Source: Tyto alba (lineage: Eukaryota; Chordata; Aves; Strigiformes; Tytonidae). Taken from it: a DNA stretch of 64,000 nucleotides. Positions 1-15,736 of this stretch are shown piece after piece; positions within the stretch are counted from its first letter, which is position 1; each line of letters starts with the position of its first letter. The stretch is taken from contig NW_024881322.1 of assembly GCF_018691265.1 (NCBI RefSeq), forward strand, positions 18,533,107-18,597,106. Direction: 5' to 3'. A program made the translations under genes and the position numbers. The notes under the pieces were generated by a model. That model saw nothing but the letters and a program-made list of their open reading frames with translations, was not told where the DNA came from and did not search any database.

Positions 1-3460
<3,460 letters not shown>

Positions 3461-5996
3461 TTAGTGTGACCAAATTTGACATGCTGCTTACAAAGGAAGT
3501 TAGAGTGAAGTTACATAGGATAGAGACATTAATACCTTTTATATCCAATTCCTTTAATTCCTTTCAATCAGATACCTGTAATACCATCCGAAGCCAACAT
3601 AAAAAGCACCCAACACAAAAGACAACCAAACAACAAACAAGCAAAGCATACTTAAGTGACAGACACCAGAAAACAGTAATTTTAATTACAAATCAGTGGG
3701 ACCATTCACATTTGCTTTAAGCATCTCTAATAGCTTTATGCAGAAAAAGGTACGTAATGGATTTAAATGGGTGAAGCAGAACAAATCAAGATTCCCACTG
3801 AAAAATACAAACTGGTATCCTTGCAAACAGTCTTGTAAATTAACTTCTGGACAGCTATGCTCATGGCAGACAAATCTTCCCCTCTTCACAGGAGTGGTCC
3901 TCTTCAGTAAGATACCAACTCCTAGAATAGACTTCAGAGTTGATTTCAAGTGCAGAGACATAGCCCACGTAGAGTCCTCCTACCCAAACATTCAAGGGTC
4001 AAAAAGTTCTAGAAATTCAGGCAAAGAGTTTTCAAACAGCCAGAATAAGAGACCTTGCTCTTTTCTCAAGTATTCTACAAAAACCCAAACTGTCTAGCTG
4101 ACTGCAAACAGGACGCTGATTCCACTTTTACTGATCACCCTCCTAGTAACTAGTGCTTCATTTTTGCTATAGGACTGTTGGCAATTAATTTGTATTTTTA
4201 CATTATAATCCAAATGCATTGCTAGAATATGCTAATCTGCTCAGCATTTTTCAAAATCAAGGACCATATGCTGTGACTATGCTGGCAACGACTATTTTGA
4301 CAGCATCCTGAAACAAAACCACTACATCGAAGACTGGCTTCCTCTCAAGAATTGCACTGTAACAACCTACAGTATTTCACTGAACAGCTCAAAATAGCAT
4401 TCACAAGAGCCATCATGGACTGAAAGGCTGGAATGTCCACTTGCCAAAGGTTAATACATTCTCAAACAAGCATAATCTATTTGAGCAGAAACAATTCTAG
4501 CTCTTCTAATTATCAAGGTAAGTAAACAAGAACACAGGTGTCCTCTCCAGGCTGGAGCCAGATGCCCAGTGCTCCCTCCTCTGCCCTGCACCACAGCTCC
4601 CCTGACCATCCTGAGTACAGCTTTGCCACGTTATTGAAAACTCTTTGCTGCTGTAGGCAGAGCTCTATTTTCAGCAGCTTTGTATAGATTGTATCCGAGT
4701 TCTGTCAGACTTTATAATGACTGGGGGGTAATCAATACAGAACCTGTTTATTCTCAATACAACACCTTCATTTACACCGAACAAAAGGTAATAATCTAGG
4801 AGAGCCTGACACCTGTTTTTATGCAAGACATTAAATCATATTATGTAAGAAAAATTGTCGAATTTTTAGATATAGAATGAAAATGAACCAAACAACAAAT
4901 GGCAGAATTGCCAACCCAAATCATGGGAAGTATCCTTTGAGGAAAAAAGGCAAAGCATACAAGTTGCACATAATGCCCGAAGCACTGACTAGACAGAAGG
5001 GAAGGACAGACAACCAGCAGTGGGAGGTGAATCTAGAGCAAAGTGTCAGAGCTGCTCTGTTTCCGTGCCTCAAGGCAGCAAGCAGAATCCACCTGTATCT
5101 CATCTGCCACACCACCAGTGGTTACAAGATTAAAAAACAGAATAATTTTTAAAAATAATCCTGGACCATTCGTGTTAGAGCACAGTGAAGACAATCAGTT
5201 ATTCCAAGTGCACTAAGATACTGATTAGAGAACTGCATGTCTCAAGCCTACTGTTGGCCCACTTGCACTAGTATGTGGAAGGAAAACCTTTCCCAAATCA
5301 CTTTCTTGCACCATTTCTGCTGTTCGCATTCGTAAGTACTCCAAGCTGTAACAAACTACACAGTTTTCACTTTGTTAAATGAGAAAAAAGCCTATACATT
5401 TTCATTAAATGATGTTGTATGGGAATTGCAGCTAGGATTGCAGACCAGAAAAGCTAGTCAATTTTAAGATCAATTTGTCAGAACTAGTCAACTTTTCATA
5501 TAAAGTTTCAGAATATTCCCTACGGTAGCACAAGTGGCACAAGCTAAATCCCATCTGTCTAAGAATAGTCAAGCCTGTCTTAACGAGACAGCATAATGCT
5601 AAAATTTCCATTTAACAAATAAAAACATGATACTGGATTGTCTTAGTGCAATGGTCTGATTCTGAGAGTCCTCAGGCCATGTCCCTCTTTCTCTGTCCCC
5701 ATTTCCCCTTCTGAATCCTACTAGCTGTTTCTATTGTTTTAAAATCTTTTTCTTTCCATTCTTTCATCCTCTTCATACAAAGGGCCTAAAAAAAACATCT
5801 GCTGAAGATCCCAGTCTTAAAAACTTTTATCCAAAAGAAAGCAACTATGTAGCAGTCAACTCATTTATGGGCAGATTATCTCCTCTCCACAATAGATACC
5901 AGAAAGCAAACACAACTCTAAAGAAGTTACACTATTTCTAGAGAAACCCCATCTCCCAAAGCACAGTGTGACTTCCATGCAGAACCTGAGCTAACC

Positions 5997-6350
5997 TTGC
6001 CAGACCTTACCTGGCATCACACTAAGGAGGGGAACCTTGCCATAACTCCCTGCACCCTCTTTCCAGAAGAGGGGGACACTGGCAAGTGGGGTGAAAGAGC
6101 CCAAGCGATCCTAGTGCCAGCCTGGTGCAGCCACAGCCAGACGCACTGTCTCGTTCCAGACTGGGCACTCACCCCGATGCCACGGCGAGCAAGGCGGTAC
6201 GCGTGCCACACGTCAGTGCAAAGGCTGAATGCCCTGGGTCCAAGGCTGCACCGAGCCCAGCCAGCCCTCCCGGAGCACCGCACCGCAGAACTGACTCCAC
6301 AGACTCCGCTGCGCACAGACACCGGAGCGCTGCTACGCCCTGCTCCCCAC
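5997..6350. other. Intragenic CpG-rich patch in EZH2 intron 1
   Basis: A GC-rich island of about 350 bp sits in otherwise AT-rich intron. CpG dinucleotides are dense from about 6150 to 6340, unlike all nearby sequence. On the EZH2 strand a strong donor-like GTGAGT lies at 6172-6167, preceded by about 170 bp of GC-rich sequence, and TGACGT occurs near 6211. It could be an alternative first exon or promoter, or a GC-rich repeat remnant. Overlapping frames on both strands are a by-product of GC content. Confidence 0.5.
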
Positions 6351-8410
6351 CTCTCATACCAGCCATATTTTTCCATTACTTATAATATTAAAGCCACCTA
6401 ATTCCCTGAGCTGTATGTAGCGTGTACCCCAGTGCGTGGGTAGAACTGGACATTAACTATACGAACGAAAGGACCAATGTAATTCCAAACAGACCACCAT
6501 CAAATACAAGAAAAATAACAAAACCAATGCCTCTTTTTGACCAATAAGGAGTTTGAACTATTGTGTTAGTAATGAGAATTACTGAACTCACCTAAACAGT
6601 GATTTTGAAAAAAACCCTACAAGAAAATAAAAACAAATACATAGCTATTCTTTTCAGTTTCTACTCATGCATGGCTGTAAATGAAAAACAACAAAAAGTG
6701 GCAGTGTCCTAGAGCATATACATTTGCGTTTTAAATACTCTGTTGAGCATTTCATAATGATGTACAAGATGCACATTCTTGACAGTAAACTTTAAAGAAA
6801 CTTCATGCCTACCAGCTTAAATCAGCCAATACTTACTTTCAGCGTTCAAAGTGTGTACAATACATCTAGGATTCAGAACAAGAGACAAAGAAGTGTAGAA
6901 AAATTTAATCTCAAATTGCTCCTGTTTTGCCTACAGAACATAGAAATAGCCTTATTTAAAGACAACATCCTATTTTTTCAATCATTTTGGCAATATCCAT
7001 CAGTGACAGTTAAGCACACAGATAATTGTCTAAATTAGGCAGTGTATTCAAGCAGTTACACTGCTGTCAAAGACTATATTTAAGCTCCTCTGGCTACTGT
7101 ACCAAATTTCAGGGGAAAAAAATATCAATGAAAATTTTCAATCAGGAAAGCATGGGAGAACAAATAAGGGGGTCTGCCCTTTTAAACAAATTATATTAGT
7201 TTGTAATTCTCCTTAATATAACAAAATATTTTAAACTGTAACAATATTACATTATCTTCCCTCTGCTCAAAATTTTTGGAGATATTTATGAATTAAAACA
7301 TACCGTGTACAGTATTAATTCACAAAAAAAGAACTGAGAAGTTATCTACACTCAAAAGATTATTCATATACTTTAAATATATGCATACACTGATACAATA
7401 CTGTACTTAAGAGCACTCCTAACCAACAGATTCAATGCAGAGTAGGGGAAGGGAAGGATGGGGGAGAATATAAAACCCAACAGAGAAACTGCATATGCAA
7501 CCTGATGCAAACTGAACAATAAAATAAGTCATCATGATTTTTGTTGCCTAGTAATGAAGGAATAAAATAATTCAGATGGGGCAGGGGAGGGTAGGGGGGA
7601 AGTACTACTTCTACTTTCTATAGACAAATGCATTGTCTATAAAAACAAATTCGCACTTGCTTCTCAGAACCACGAGCTCTAAAGGAATGTATTTAACTGC
7701 ACGACCCTGCTCAATGAGCTACACCACACTGCTTCTCGACCTCTTCTACCTCAAAATTAGCATGCCCACAGCCCTGCAAACAGGTACGTACTTCAGTAAA
7801 GTTCTCTGGACTGGATGCACTGACACAAAGTACGCATCTGAGCTGGCTTTACAAACTGTCACTTCAGGTACAATAAACTCATTAATTTAGCTACAATACT
7901 ACACAATGAAGGTACTCACCCAAGTAATTTCCTCAGCAGCGGTGCAACCTTACAATCATCCCACACTTCCCAACACTTTATTCTTACCCCAGTACTGCCC
8001 ACTGAGCCACAGCCACTCTTCTCGAAGGGATGCATGCTAAACTGGATTAAATCAACCAGTCACAAATAATAGTTCATTTTGTGATTGATTGTTCTCTGAA
8101 AAACAGATCAGTTCGATGATCCCATCCATAGCTGTGGCTTCCTGTGCACAACTAGAAAGCAGGAAGCATTTGTCAGGAACTCAGACCAACACCAGGGAAA
8201 AACTAGTGCAGGCAATTACACCACAAACAGGCACTGGTTTTATACACCAGTTTGCTCTGGAGCAGCAGGCATACCACTTCAACTGTAAACTGTTATCAGA
8301 TCTAAACAGCATACAGGTCTCTCAGCCTAAGCGTAGGCAATCTGACTAACAGAGAAATTATTATATATTAAACTCTATCTGAAGTCATCACTGAACTTCA
8401 GGCATCTACA

Positions 8411-8436
8411 AAACCTAGGGTTTAGGGTTTGGGTTT
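8411..8436 (+). repeat. Short TTTAGGG-like heptamer run
   Basis: About three imperfect TTTAGGG/TTTGGGT units are followed by an oligo-T tract. The run is too short and the wrong unit length to be an interstitial vertebrate telomere array; it is probably chance or a decayed T-rich microsatellite. Confidence 0.35.
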
Positions 8437-9968
8437 TTTTAAAAAAGACAACAAAAACAAAAAACTACACCCCACCACACCCAGTGCTTTTCTTCAAACT
8501 ACAAAAAATTTTTGCTCCAGCAGCAGAATTTAGGACATCTTTCATGTTCAACTCAAAAAGCAGAATTTTAGCAACAGAAGGGATTAACAACATTCTTCAA
8601 TAAGCCTGCAAAAAATTCAATACTTGCTAGGGAAAAAAAAATAAAGATAACACATTTCAAGTATCAAAAATCAATGCATTAAACTTAGACCTAAAGTTGT
8701 TAACTTTCCAAAACCACCTCATAAAAAAACCTCAAATGATCTTTTATGTTACAGGATTTTACAGTGCACAATACAACCAAATGATTGTTCAACTGCAGCT
8801 AAGTATTTTTCAGCTATGTTAAATTAAACTATTACTTAGAAAATCTTGGAAATTTAGTTTACTTCATGCACGCTAAATGTAAAACAAAACAATGTTCTCT
8901 GTGAACCAATCCTAAGCCTTTCCAGAGTAAGCAGTTTCCAATAGACTCTTATTACAATTACCAAGCACCTGAAAATAGACTATCAGTAAAACACATATAG
9001 CGAGACTTAAAAAGAAATTACTATTAAAAGTTAATAAAAAATTAATGCTGTAATCTGTCAGATCTGTCTCCCTCATTTATACAAAATTTTATTAACAGCA
9101 CAGAGAGATGCATGAAAAAACTATGGTCAAGGAACAATATTACTCTCTTGGGCTAAGTAAGAAAAATTGTTCACTGCTGTGATTTCGGATTATGCAAACT
9201 GTGGGGGCAGGTAGGAGAATGACACTCCCAGCACCTCAGAAGGGCTTTTTACCTGTGCTATCAGCAGACACATAAATAAAAAATATGCACAGAAGTTTTG
9301 TAGTTCCTTACTACTGTACTTTTCGGATTTTCTAAGCAAAACAAAATACTGTTTTCTTTCAAGCTTACCTAGGTGAAATAGCACATTCTCATTTCCATGG
9401 GAAGAAAAATATTCCCAAGGCCACTGTCAGCTTTGGTATTTCAGATAGCAAACCAGACAACTAACAAAAATCTCTAGCTCTGAAATATAAGAGAGGAAAG
9501 ATTAACACAGTTTATTAGTAATGCTTCACTACAAAAACAACTACAGCACATTTACCCTTTTACAGAATTAGTCACAGAGAAATAGATGAGAGCAAACTGT
9601 AGTGTGTTTTTTACTATTCTATATCCTAGAAATGTGGTATTTTAAGTTTACAGTGCAGTTCAAACTATTTTTAATCAAGAAATACGAAAAAATACTTATC
9701 TGCACTTTAAAAGTGTACATCTTGTTATTATTCCATATGCTGAAGTTCTGTATTGTTAAAAGGACACTTCAATTTAGAGAGAGAACTTACATCAAATGCT
9801 ACCATCAGTTCAACTACCTTCCTCAAATACTATCTGGTGTCAGTTTTACCTGGAAAAGACATCATCTGTCTACTCTATCAGTTGTCCCCGGCCACTCATT
9901 TCCACCTCTGCTCAGCCTTCTCTACTGTGAGAGCTTAAGTGCTTATGATTCTGTTAAACAAACTAGGT

Positions 9969-9993
9969 CAGAGAAAAAAAAAAAAAAAAAAAA
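9969..9993. repeat. Poly-A tract in EZH2 intron 1
   Basis: A long uninterrupted adenine run that follows GAG. It reads as poly-T on the EZH2 transcript strand. There is no adjoining retroposed gene that I can recognise. Confidence 0.8.
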
Positions 9994-12359
9994 ACAAACC
10001 TGTCTGAACAGCCCAGAAAACAAACACACTCAGTTTTTAAATACAATTTTTCAACAAAATCAGCTCCACGAGCTGGTTTGTTCAGCAGCTACATGAATTC
10101 TTGAATCAACACAAGCGAAGGTGGGGCAACACTGGGGCAGGAACAAGAGGAAAAGAACTGAAATTGGAGAAGACAGAAGTTTAGGCTTCAGAGGTGTTTG
10201 TCAAGCCATGCCATCTCTCTGTCACTCAGTTTTACCAGTACAGAAAAATTATACTAAACAACCAAAACCAGGAAACATTTACTAAGCCATCCATGCCTGC
10301 TGTGCCACTCTTTGGGCAGACAGATGCCAACAGGCTTATAAAGGCCGACAAATATCTAATCTCTGTTAGGTTCTGTTTGGCAGTTCATGAAATGACCTAA
10401 ACAGGTAACTCCAAACAGTTCATCTGTCCTTCCTCACTCTGACAGGCTTCAGTAGTTGTGGATGATGTAGGTTAATAAAATACTCACGATCAACTCTAAC
10501 AAGATTTCACGTTCTGCAAGAAGGTTCTCAATTACTCAAGAGATGGAAATTGTTATACTAGCTATTGCCAAAGACAAAACTATTAATTTTAACAAATTTG
10601 ATGGAAGGAAGAGAACCATCAACGGCCTCAGATATGCCAATGCCAAAACCCCAAGCTGAGGAGTAATGTCTGTGTGTGAAAGCAAATGTCCAAGTATCAG
10701 AATACTTCCTCTTCCTCCCCCTCAAGTTAGGAGAAAAACCCTGGCTTGCAAGTAGAATTAAAAGCCAGTGTTTCAATTGCAGCGTGGGTAACAACCACAT
10801 CGAAGACACATTAGTGTCAGCCCTAACACCAATACAGACTGACAGTGGGTGTAGGCTTTCCAGGTAATACAACAGCACCAAAAGCAGACAGTCTGATGCT
10901 ATAAATAGGCATGCTTTTATTATGAGCAGTCTCATCACAATTTATTGTGATATAGCAGTCTCATCCTATTACTGTGATACAGTCGGTTAATCACAATTAC
11001 TATTAGCAACAGTAACATACATTTCAGTTTGTGGAATCCCTTCAAAATTGCAGTCTGGCACTACAATATTGTGGGGATTTTTACGTACCAACAACTTAAA
11101 ATTTTTGCATCCACTGGAAGAGTTGTCAAACTCCAGGCCAGGGCACTCTCTCCTCCCTGACACAATCAGTGGTTACTAGTGTATTAACAGTTACTTAACA
11201 GAATTGAACTTTGAAGAACAACATTTCAACTTAACCAAAAATAAGCAGCACATTCACTTACCCATTTGCTTTTGGAAGCTGATGACTAATACATCCTAAT
11301 GTACTTCTCAGCTAGGATTTGGAATGGAAATGGTATCTTAAAATGGCATGTTTCTTCTGTTCATTGTCTGTCTACACTACTTCAGCATCTCAGAATTCAC
11401 ATGGCAAGTATGACACATTTAATTGAGGTGATCAGTTACATCAAACTAGATCTTTTCTGCACTCAAAAGAAGCAGAGTTTCCTAACTGGACCAAAATTGC
11501 ACATGCTGCCCTGATAAGCACTCTAATTGTCATGGAAAAAGAGGAACCATGCAACCAGGGTCAAGGGAAAGGAGCAAAGCCTCTCCCTGACAGTGTCAGC
11601 AGTTAGAACATATCATCCACTTGTCTTGGACTACAATACTTCCATACCATGTAAAGCATACTATTCCAACTGTGCAATTTTTTTTTTTCTTTACAAGACT
11701 TTGCACAATCAAAGCAGTTAATGTGGCAAACTACTTGAAAGCTACTCGCACAGAAGTAGCCTGTTTCCTGCTATCTCTTGATCAACTGAAGATTGCTCTG
11801 AAAAGATGTAGTGAGTGGCAAAACAACAGCAGCAATCTTGTATACGTTGTTGTAACTTGTGTACATTAGTTGCCAGTGCAAGACAAACATAGAAGATGTC
11901 TGTAACAAATGAAAAGCCAGTGTAGGTTCGTTCAATTCAGTTCTGCCTCATACACCCTGCCAGTCATTCACAACAACTGCATATATTCAAGTCAATGGTG
12001 AACAAGGGTTATTTTCCATTTGCTATTATTAGCACAAGCCTGAAGCTTCAAGGCATGTTCTATTTATTCTTAACAAAATTATTTAAGAACACTGCATGTA
12101 GGCTCCCAAACTCCTTAAACAGACTCTTTAAAACATGTGTCATGTTTTCTGGGCATTCTCAAAATTGGACAAGTCACTTCAAGAATTTCAACCAATGCGT
12201 AAAGGAATTATTTCCCTGAATAGCATGCTTTCTTACACAAATCAGAGCTAAACCCAGATAATCACAGAAGTTGAGCACTATTCTAGCCCTTTTACTAAGA
12301 CACACTAATCTATGCTAAATGAAAGTACAAGAGGCAACAGACAAGGCTCAGCAAGGGAT

Positions 12360-12565
12360 TTCATTTCAATATAGGGAGAAAATTCTTCACAGTGAGTGCA
12401 GTCCAGTACAGGAATGCATAAGCAGAGAGGTGCTAGAATCTCCATGCTTGAAAACTTATTAAAAGTGGTCTAGAAAAGGCAACTTCAGTGTTGGCCTTGC
12501 CTGAGCAGGAGACTGGATCGGATGACCTGTAGATGTACCTGCCAACCTAAACTATTCCACAAGTC
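12360..12565 (+). mobile_element. CR1 LINE 3'-end fragment
   Basis: The sequence resembles the 3' part of avian CR1 non-LTR retrotransposons. In order it shows a 'GGGAGAAAATTCTTCACAGT' segment, a degraded 'GAGAGGTGCTAGAATCTCCAT' equivalent of the CR1 'gagaggttgtggagtctccat' block, then 'CCTGAGCAGGAGACTGGA', 'GATGACCTGTAG' and 'CCAACCTAAACTATTC'. CR1 is the dominant LINE of birds and other reptiles and is usually 5'-truncated, as here. The copy is heavily diverged and has no open frame. It lies antisense to EZH2, inside intron 1. Boundaries are approximate. Confidence 0.8.
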
Positions 12566-15208
12566 AATACAATTCTGAACTGGGCCCGCCATCTCAAAAC
12601 TGAGGACCATGCTATTTTTAAGACTGATGCTATGGAGTTTGCTTGCCTTTTAAATTCCAGTTTAATACTTCAGAATATTAAAACAATCGCTACTGAATCC
12701 TAAATTTTTTGGTATTTCAACCAGCTATGGGTACAATTTGGAAAATAACACCACTATTATGGGAACAATAATTTGTGAATTAAAATGCTTAAGAGCTTAA
12801 TCACACTGAACTCTTCAGTTTGGTGCATAATCAACAATTGTTCTAATCAGTAGAAACATTTGTTCTGTTAGTTTCCTGTAACAACTCCATCAGCTAGTTA
12901 GTTCACACACTCCTTCCCACTACTATTCCGTGTGCTTGTTCATTTGAAAGAGGCCTTCTCTGCTTAACGGTACAGCTGGAGTCTTCAGTTCTTAGAAATC
13001 ATCATTTAAAAAGACAGATTGGAAAGCTCTTAACTAATTAAGAATGTAGTCTAACTAGTGCTGCTACATATTCTTCATAAACTTACCATTATGTTTAAAA
13101 TAAAAAAAAATCTAATTTGAGAAAAGCCCTTTGTTTTCTTCTTATCCAAATAGGGTTCTGCTTCTCTTATAGCCCAACCTTTGTGCCTTTCAAGTGTCAC
13201 TCTTTTCAGACCTTTTACTCTGTCATTTAAGGGACTACATCCTTACCTTGCACTTCTTGTACTTAAGATTGGGAGCCTGATCTCTGCCCTGGAACATTAA
13301 ATGGTTGGTTGGGTTTTGTTGTTTTGTTGGGATTTTTTGGGTTTGGTTTGTTGTGAGGTTGTTGTTGTTTTTGTTTGTTGTTTTTTTTTTTTTTTTCCAG
13401 ACAAATTTCACTTTTTCTTATTTTTAAATAAACTTAAACATGTTCTAGAAGATATCAGTAAGCAAATCAGGCAGTACACGTGTTCACAATAAGCAACTAC
13501 TCTATGACCCACAACTGGAAAGATGTGCCTCCTCTTCAATTATTTCTTCCCAAGCACAATGGTTTTTGGTCCTTGTTACTATCGCAACAACTCCTTAAGT
13601 TAATAGCTCTCAATTAATAGTTGAGGATAGTCAAGATTACCAAGATGCTTTTCTGTATCTTTTGAGTAAGAATTCCAGCTTCTTTCAAAAGAGGCTTAAA
13701 AAAAAAAAAATCACCATTATGTGGCAAATTCATAATTGATCATCACATGTTACCTTGACCAAGATGTCAATCAAACAACTGTACACATCCTTTTGTCTTA
13801 CAGCTGTATGAACAGCTGTCAGCGAACTGAGAGTACAGTTTCATGACATACTTAACCAAATCAAACTAATTATTTGTAGTAGTACTACTACCAAATTAAC
13901 TTATTAACTGTAATCACTATATTTTTTATTTTCAGTATTATTCCCCAAACTAGTTGGAATGGCTACTAAATTATGGTAACATAGGCAATACCTTTTATCT
14001 GAGCTAAAATTTTCTCTAAATGCTTGATTTTTAGCTTTCCTATGATGACAAGGCTGATACATCCTTTTGCATATATCCTCTACACCAACTTCTGATGCAA
14101 ACGTCACACATAAAGCAAATGTGACATGGCTTACAGATCACTAAGTTATGTATGTTTTCTGCAACAGATTCATGAAGGACTGCAAGTGCTCTGGCATTAT
14201 TTAAAGCTGCAGCGTGAACTCACATTTTATAAAAAAAAAAAAAAATCAGGAAAGTAATGAAAAACAAAAACAATTACTAACAGAAACACCAGTTAGGGCT
14301 GCAGACACTGGTGTATCAACAGGTAGCAGCAGATATCTACCCAAGCAGATCTCTACCCATGCCACCACAGCTAACTACAATTCAGAAGGCCCACTGCCAC
14401 ACCTGTTCTCTGCTCCGGTAACATAACTGCATACACTACTTTAAAGTAGCTACAATCCTGCACTGTACCCCTAGATGTTGCTAGGGAATGCTGGTATCTT
14501 AGATATGAGGAATCCTTCAGTCAAATTTCCAGATTTAGTAGGAGTTCTTGTCTTCCCTCCCCATCCTTAACTCCTGAATTCTGCTTGACTTGATCACAAC
14601 ATCTACCTTCCTTCATCAATTACTGTTTCTAGTCTGTTTTTAACAGTTAAACAAATCCCTTCATACACAGCTTCTCATTACTGCCCAAATATACCAGACA
14701 AAAACCATATGGAGGACCAGGCAGCTTTGACTTTCAAGCATCACCCCTACTTTCTGCTGGCATTGTCACAAAAAAGGATCACTTTTATCCACCACTTGTT
14801 CCTGCACCTGTGCTACCATTTCCTTCCCGACAGCGTGAGCATTTTTGCAGCCAGACACTGACAGAAGTGAGCAAGTCCACTGGCTGAAAATAACTTGCTA
14901 ATTTTGACTGAAGAAAAGTGAACATCCAGCCAGCCACTATGTCCCTACCTATAGATGTTGTGAACTATGGCCTTAGACATTCAATTTTCAGCTCCTTGTG
15001 AGAGTATTACATGCCTAAGCCAGATCAATTTCTGGATGTGCTCTAGTCATACTGAAACCCTTATCACTTATTATTTGAAGTGATCGCCTCACATAGGAAA
15101 TCAGAGCAGTTCAGTTACTGACACACAAGACAGGAGGGGAAAAAAGTCAACTCTAGGGCCCACAGAACTCACATTTTCTTCAATCATGCTCCCCATCTCA
15201 TTTAAAAT

Positions 15209-15239
15209 AATAATAATCATAATAATAATAATAATAATA
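15209..15239. repeat. (AAT)n microsatellite
   Basis: About ten AAT/AATC units, with one interruption (AATAATAATCATAATAATAA). A simple repeat inside EZH2 intron 1. Confidence 0.85.
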
Positions 15240-15714
15240 GCCTCACACAGTATTTTATTTATTGCTTTCTTCCCCTAACAGTTCATTCACGTAGATAGCT
15301 TAACACTATGTTGCTTGAATATTCTTTTTCAGGAGTTTCTACCACCATTACAAACTGACCAGGCAGATATCAAAAACTCCAACTCTTTACCACGGACAAG
15401 GAGGAAAGAATGGGAAGAATGAAGAGTCAGGCAGCTCTTGGATATTAAAGAGAAGGAAATGTTCCTTCACTACCTTTTCCTTCCTGGAAAAACATGAGGA
15501 ATCTTAATTTATCTTCTTGATATTTTTACATTATAATTTTTTCTTTTTCCAGGTTAGAAAACTACCAAAGCAATGCAACTACCAGGTATTCAACATCCCT
15601 TACCCTATCTGCCAGCGTGTTAAAATCTTTGCAACTCAGAGGTTATAAATAACTGAGATGTCCAAGAAGTACTTAAGAAAATAGAACCAAAATCGTCTGT
15701 GGTTCTTAATATCT

Positions 15715-15736
15715 AAAAAAAAAAAAAAAAAAAAAA
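15715..15736. repeat. Poly-A tract
   Basis: An uninterrupted adenine run within EZH2 intron 1; no associated element is recognised. Confidence 0.75.

Noticed and set aside
8411..8436. Interstitial telomere array
   Set aside because: The unit is a heptamer, not TTAGGG, and there are only about three imperfect copies.
9602..10096. 164-residue plus-strand open frame in EZH2 intron 1
   Set aside because: It reads through a poly-A run (poly-Lys), has no domain and lies antisense in an intron.
10558..10938. 126-residue minus-strand frame in EZH2 intron 1
   Set aside because: No family resemblance or splice sites consistent with an EZH2 exon; the length is within chance for this span.
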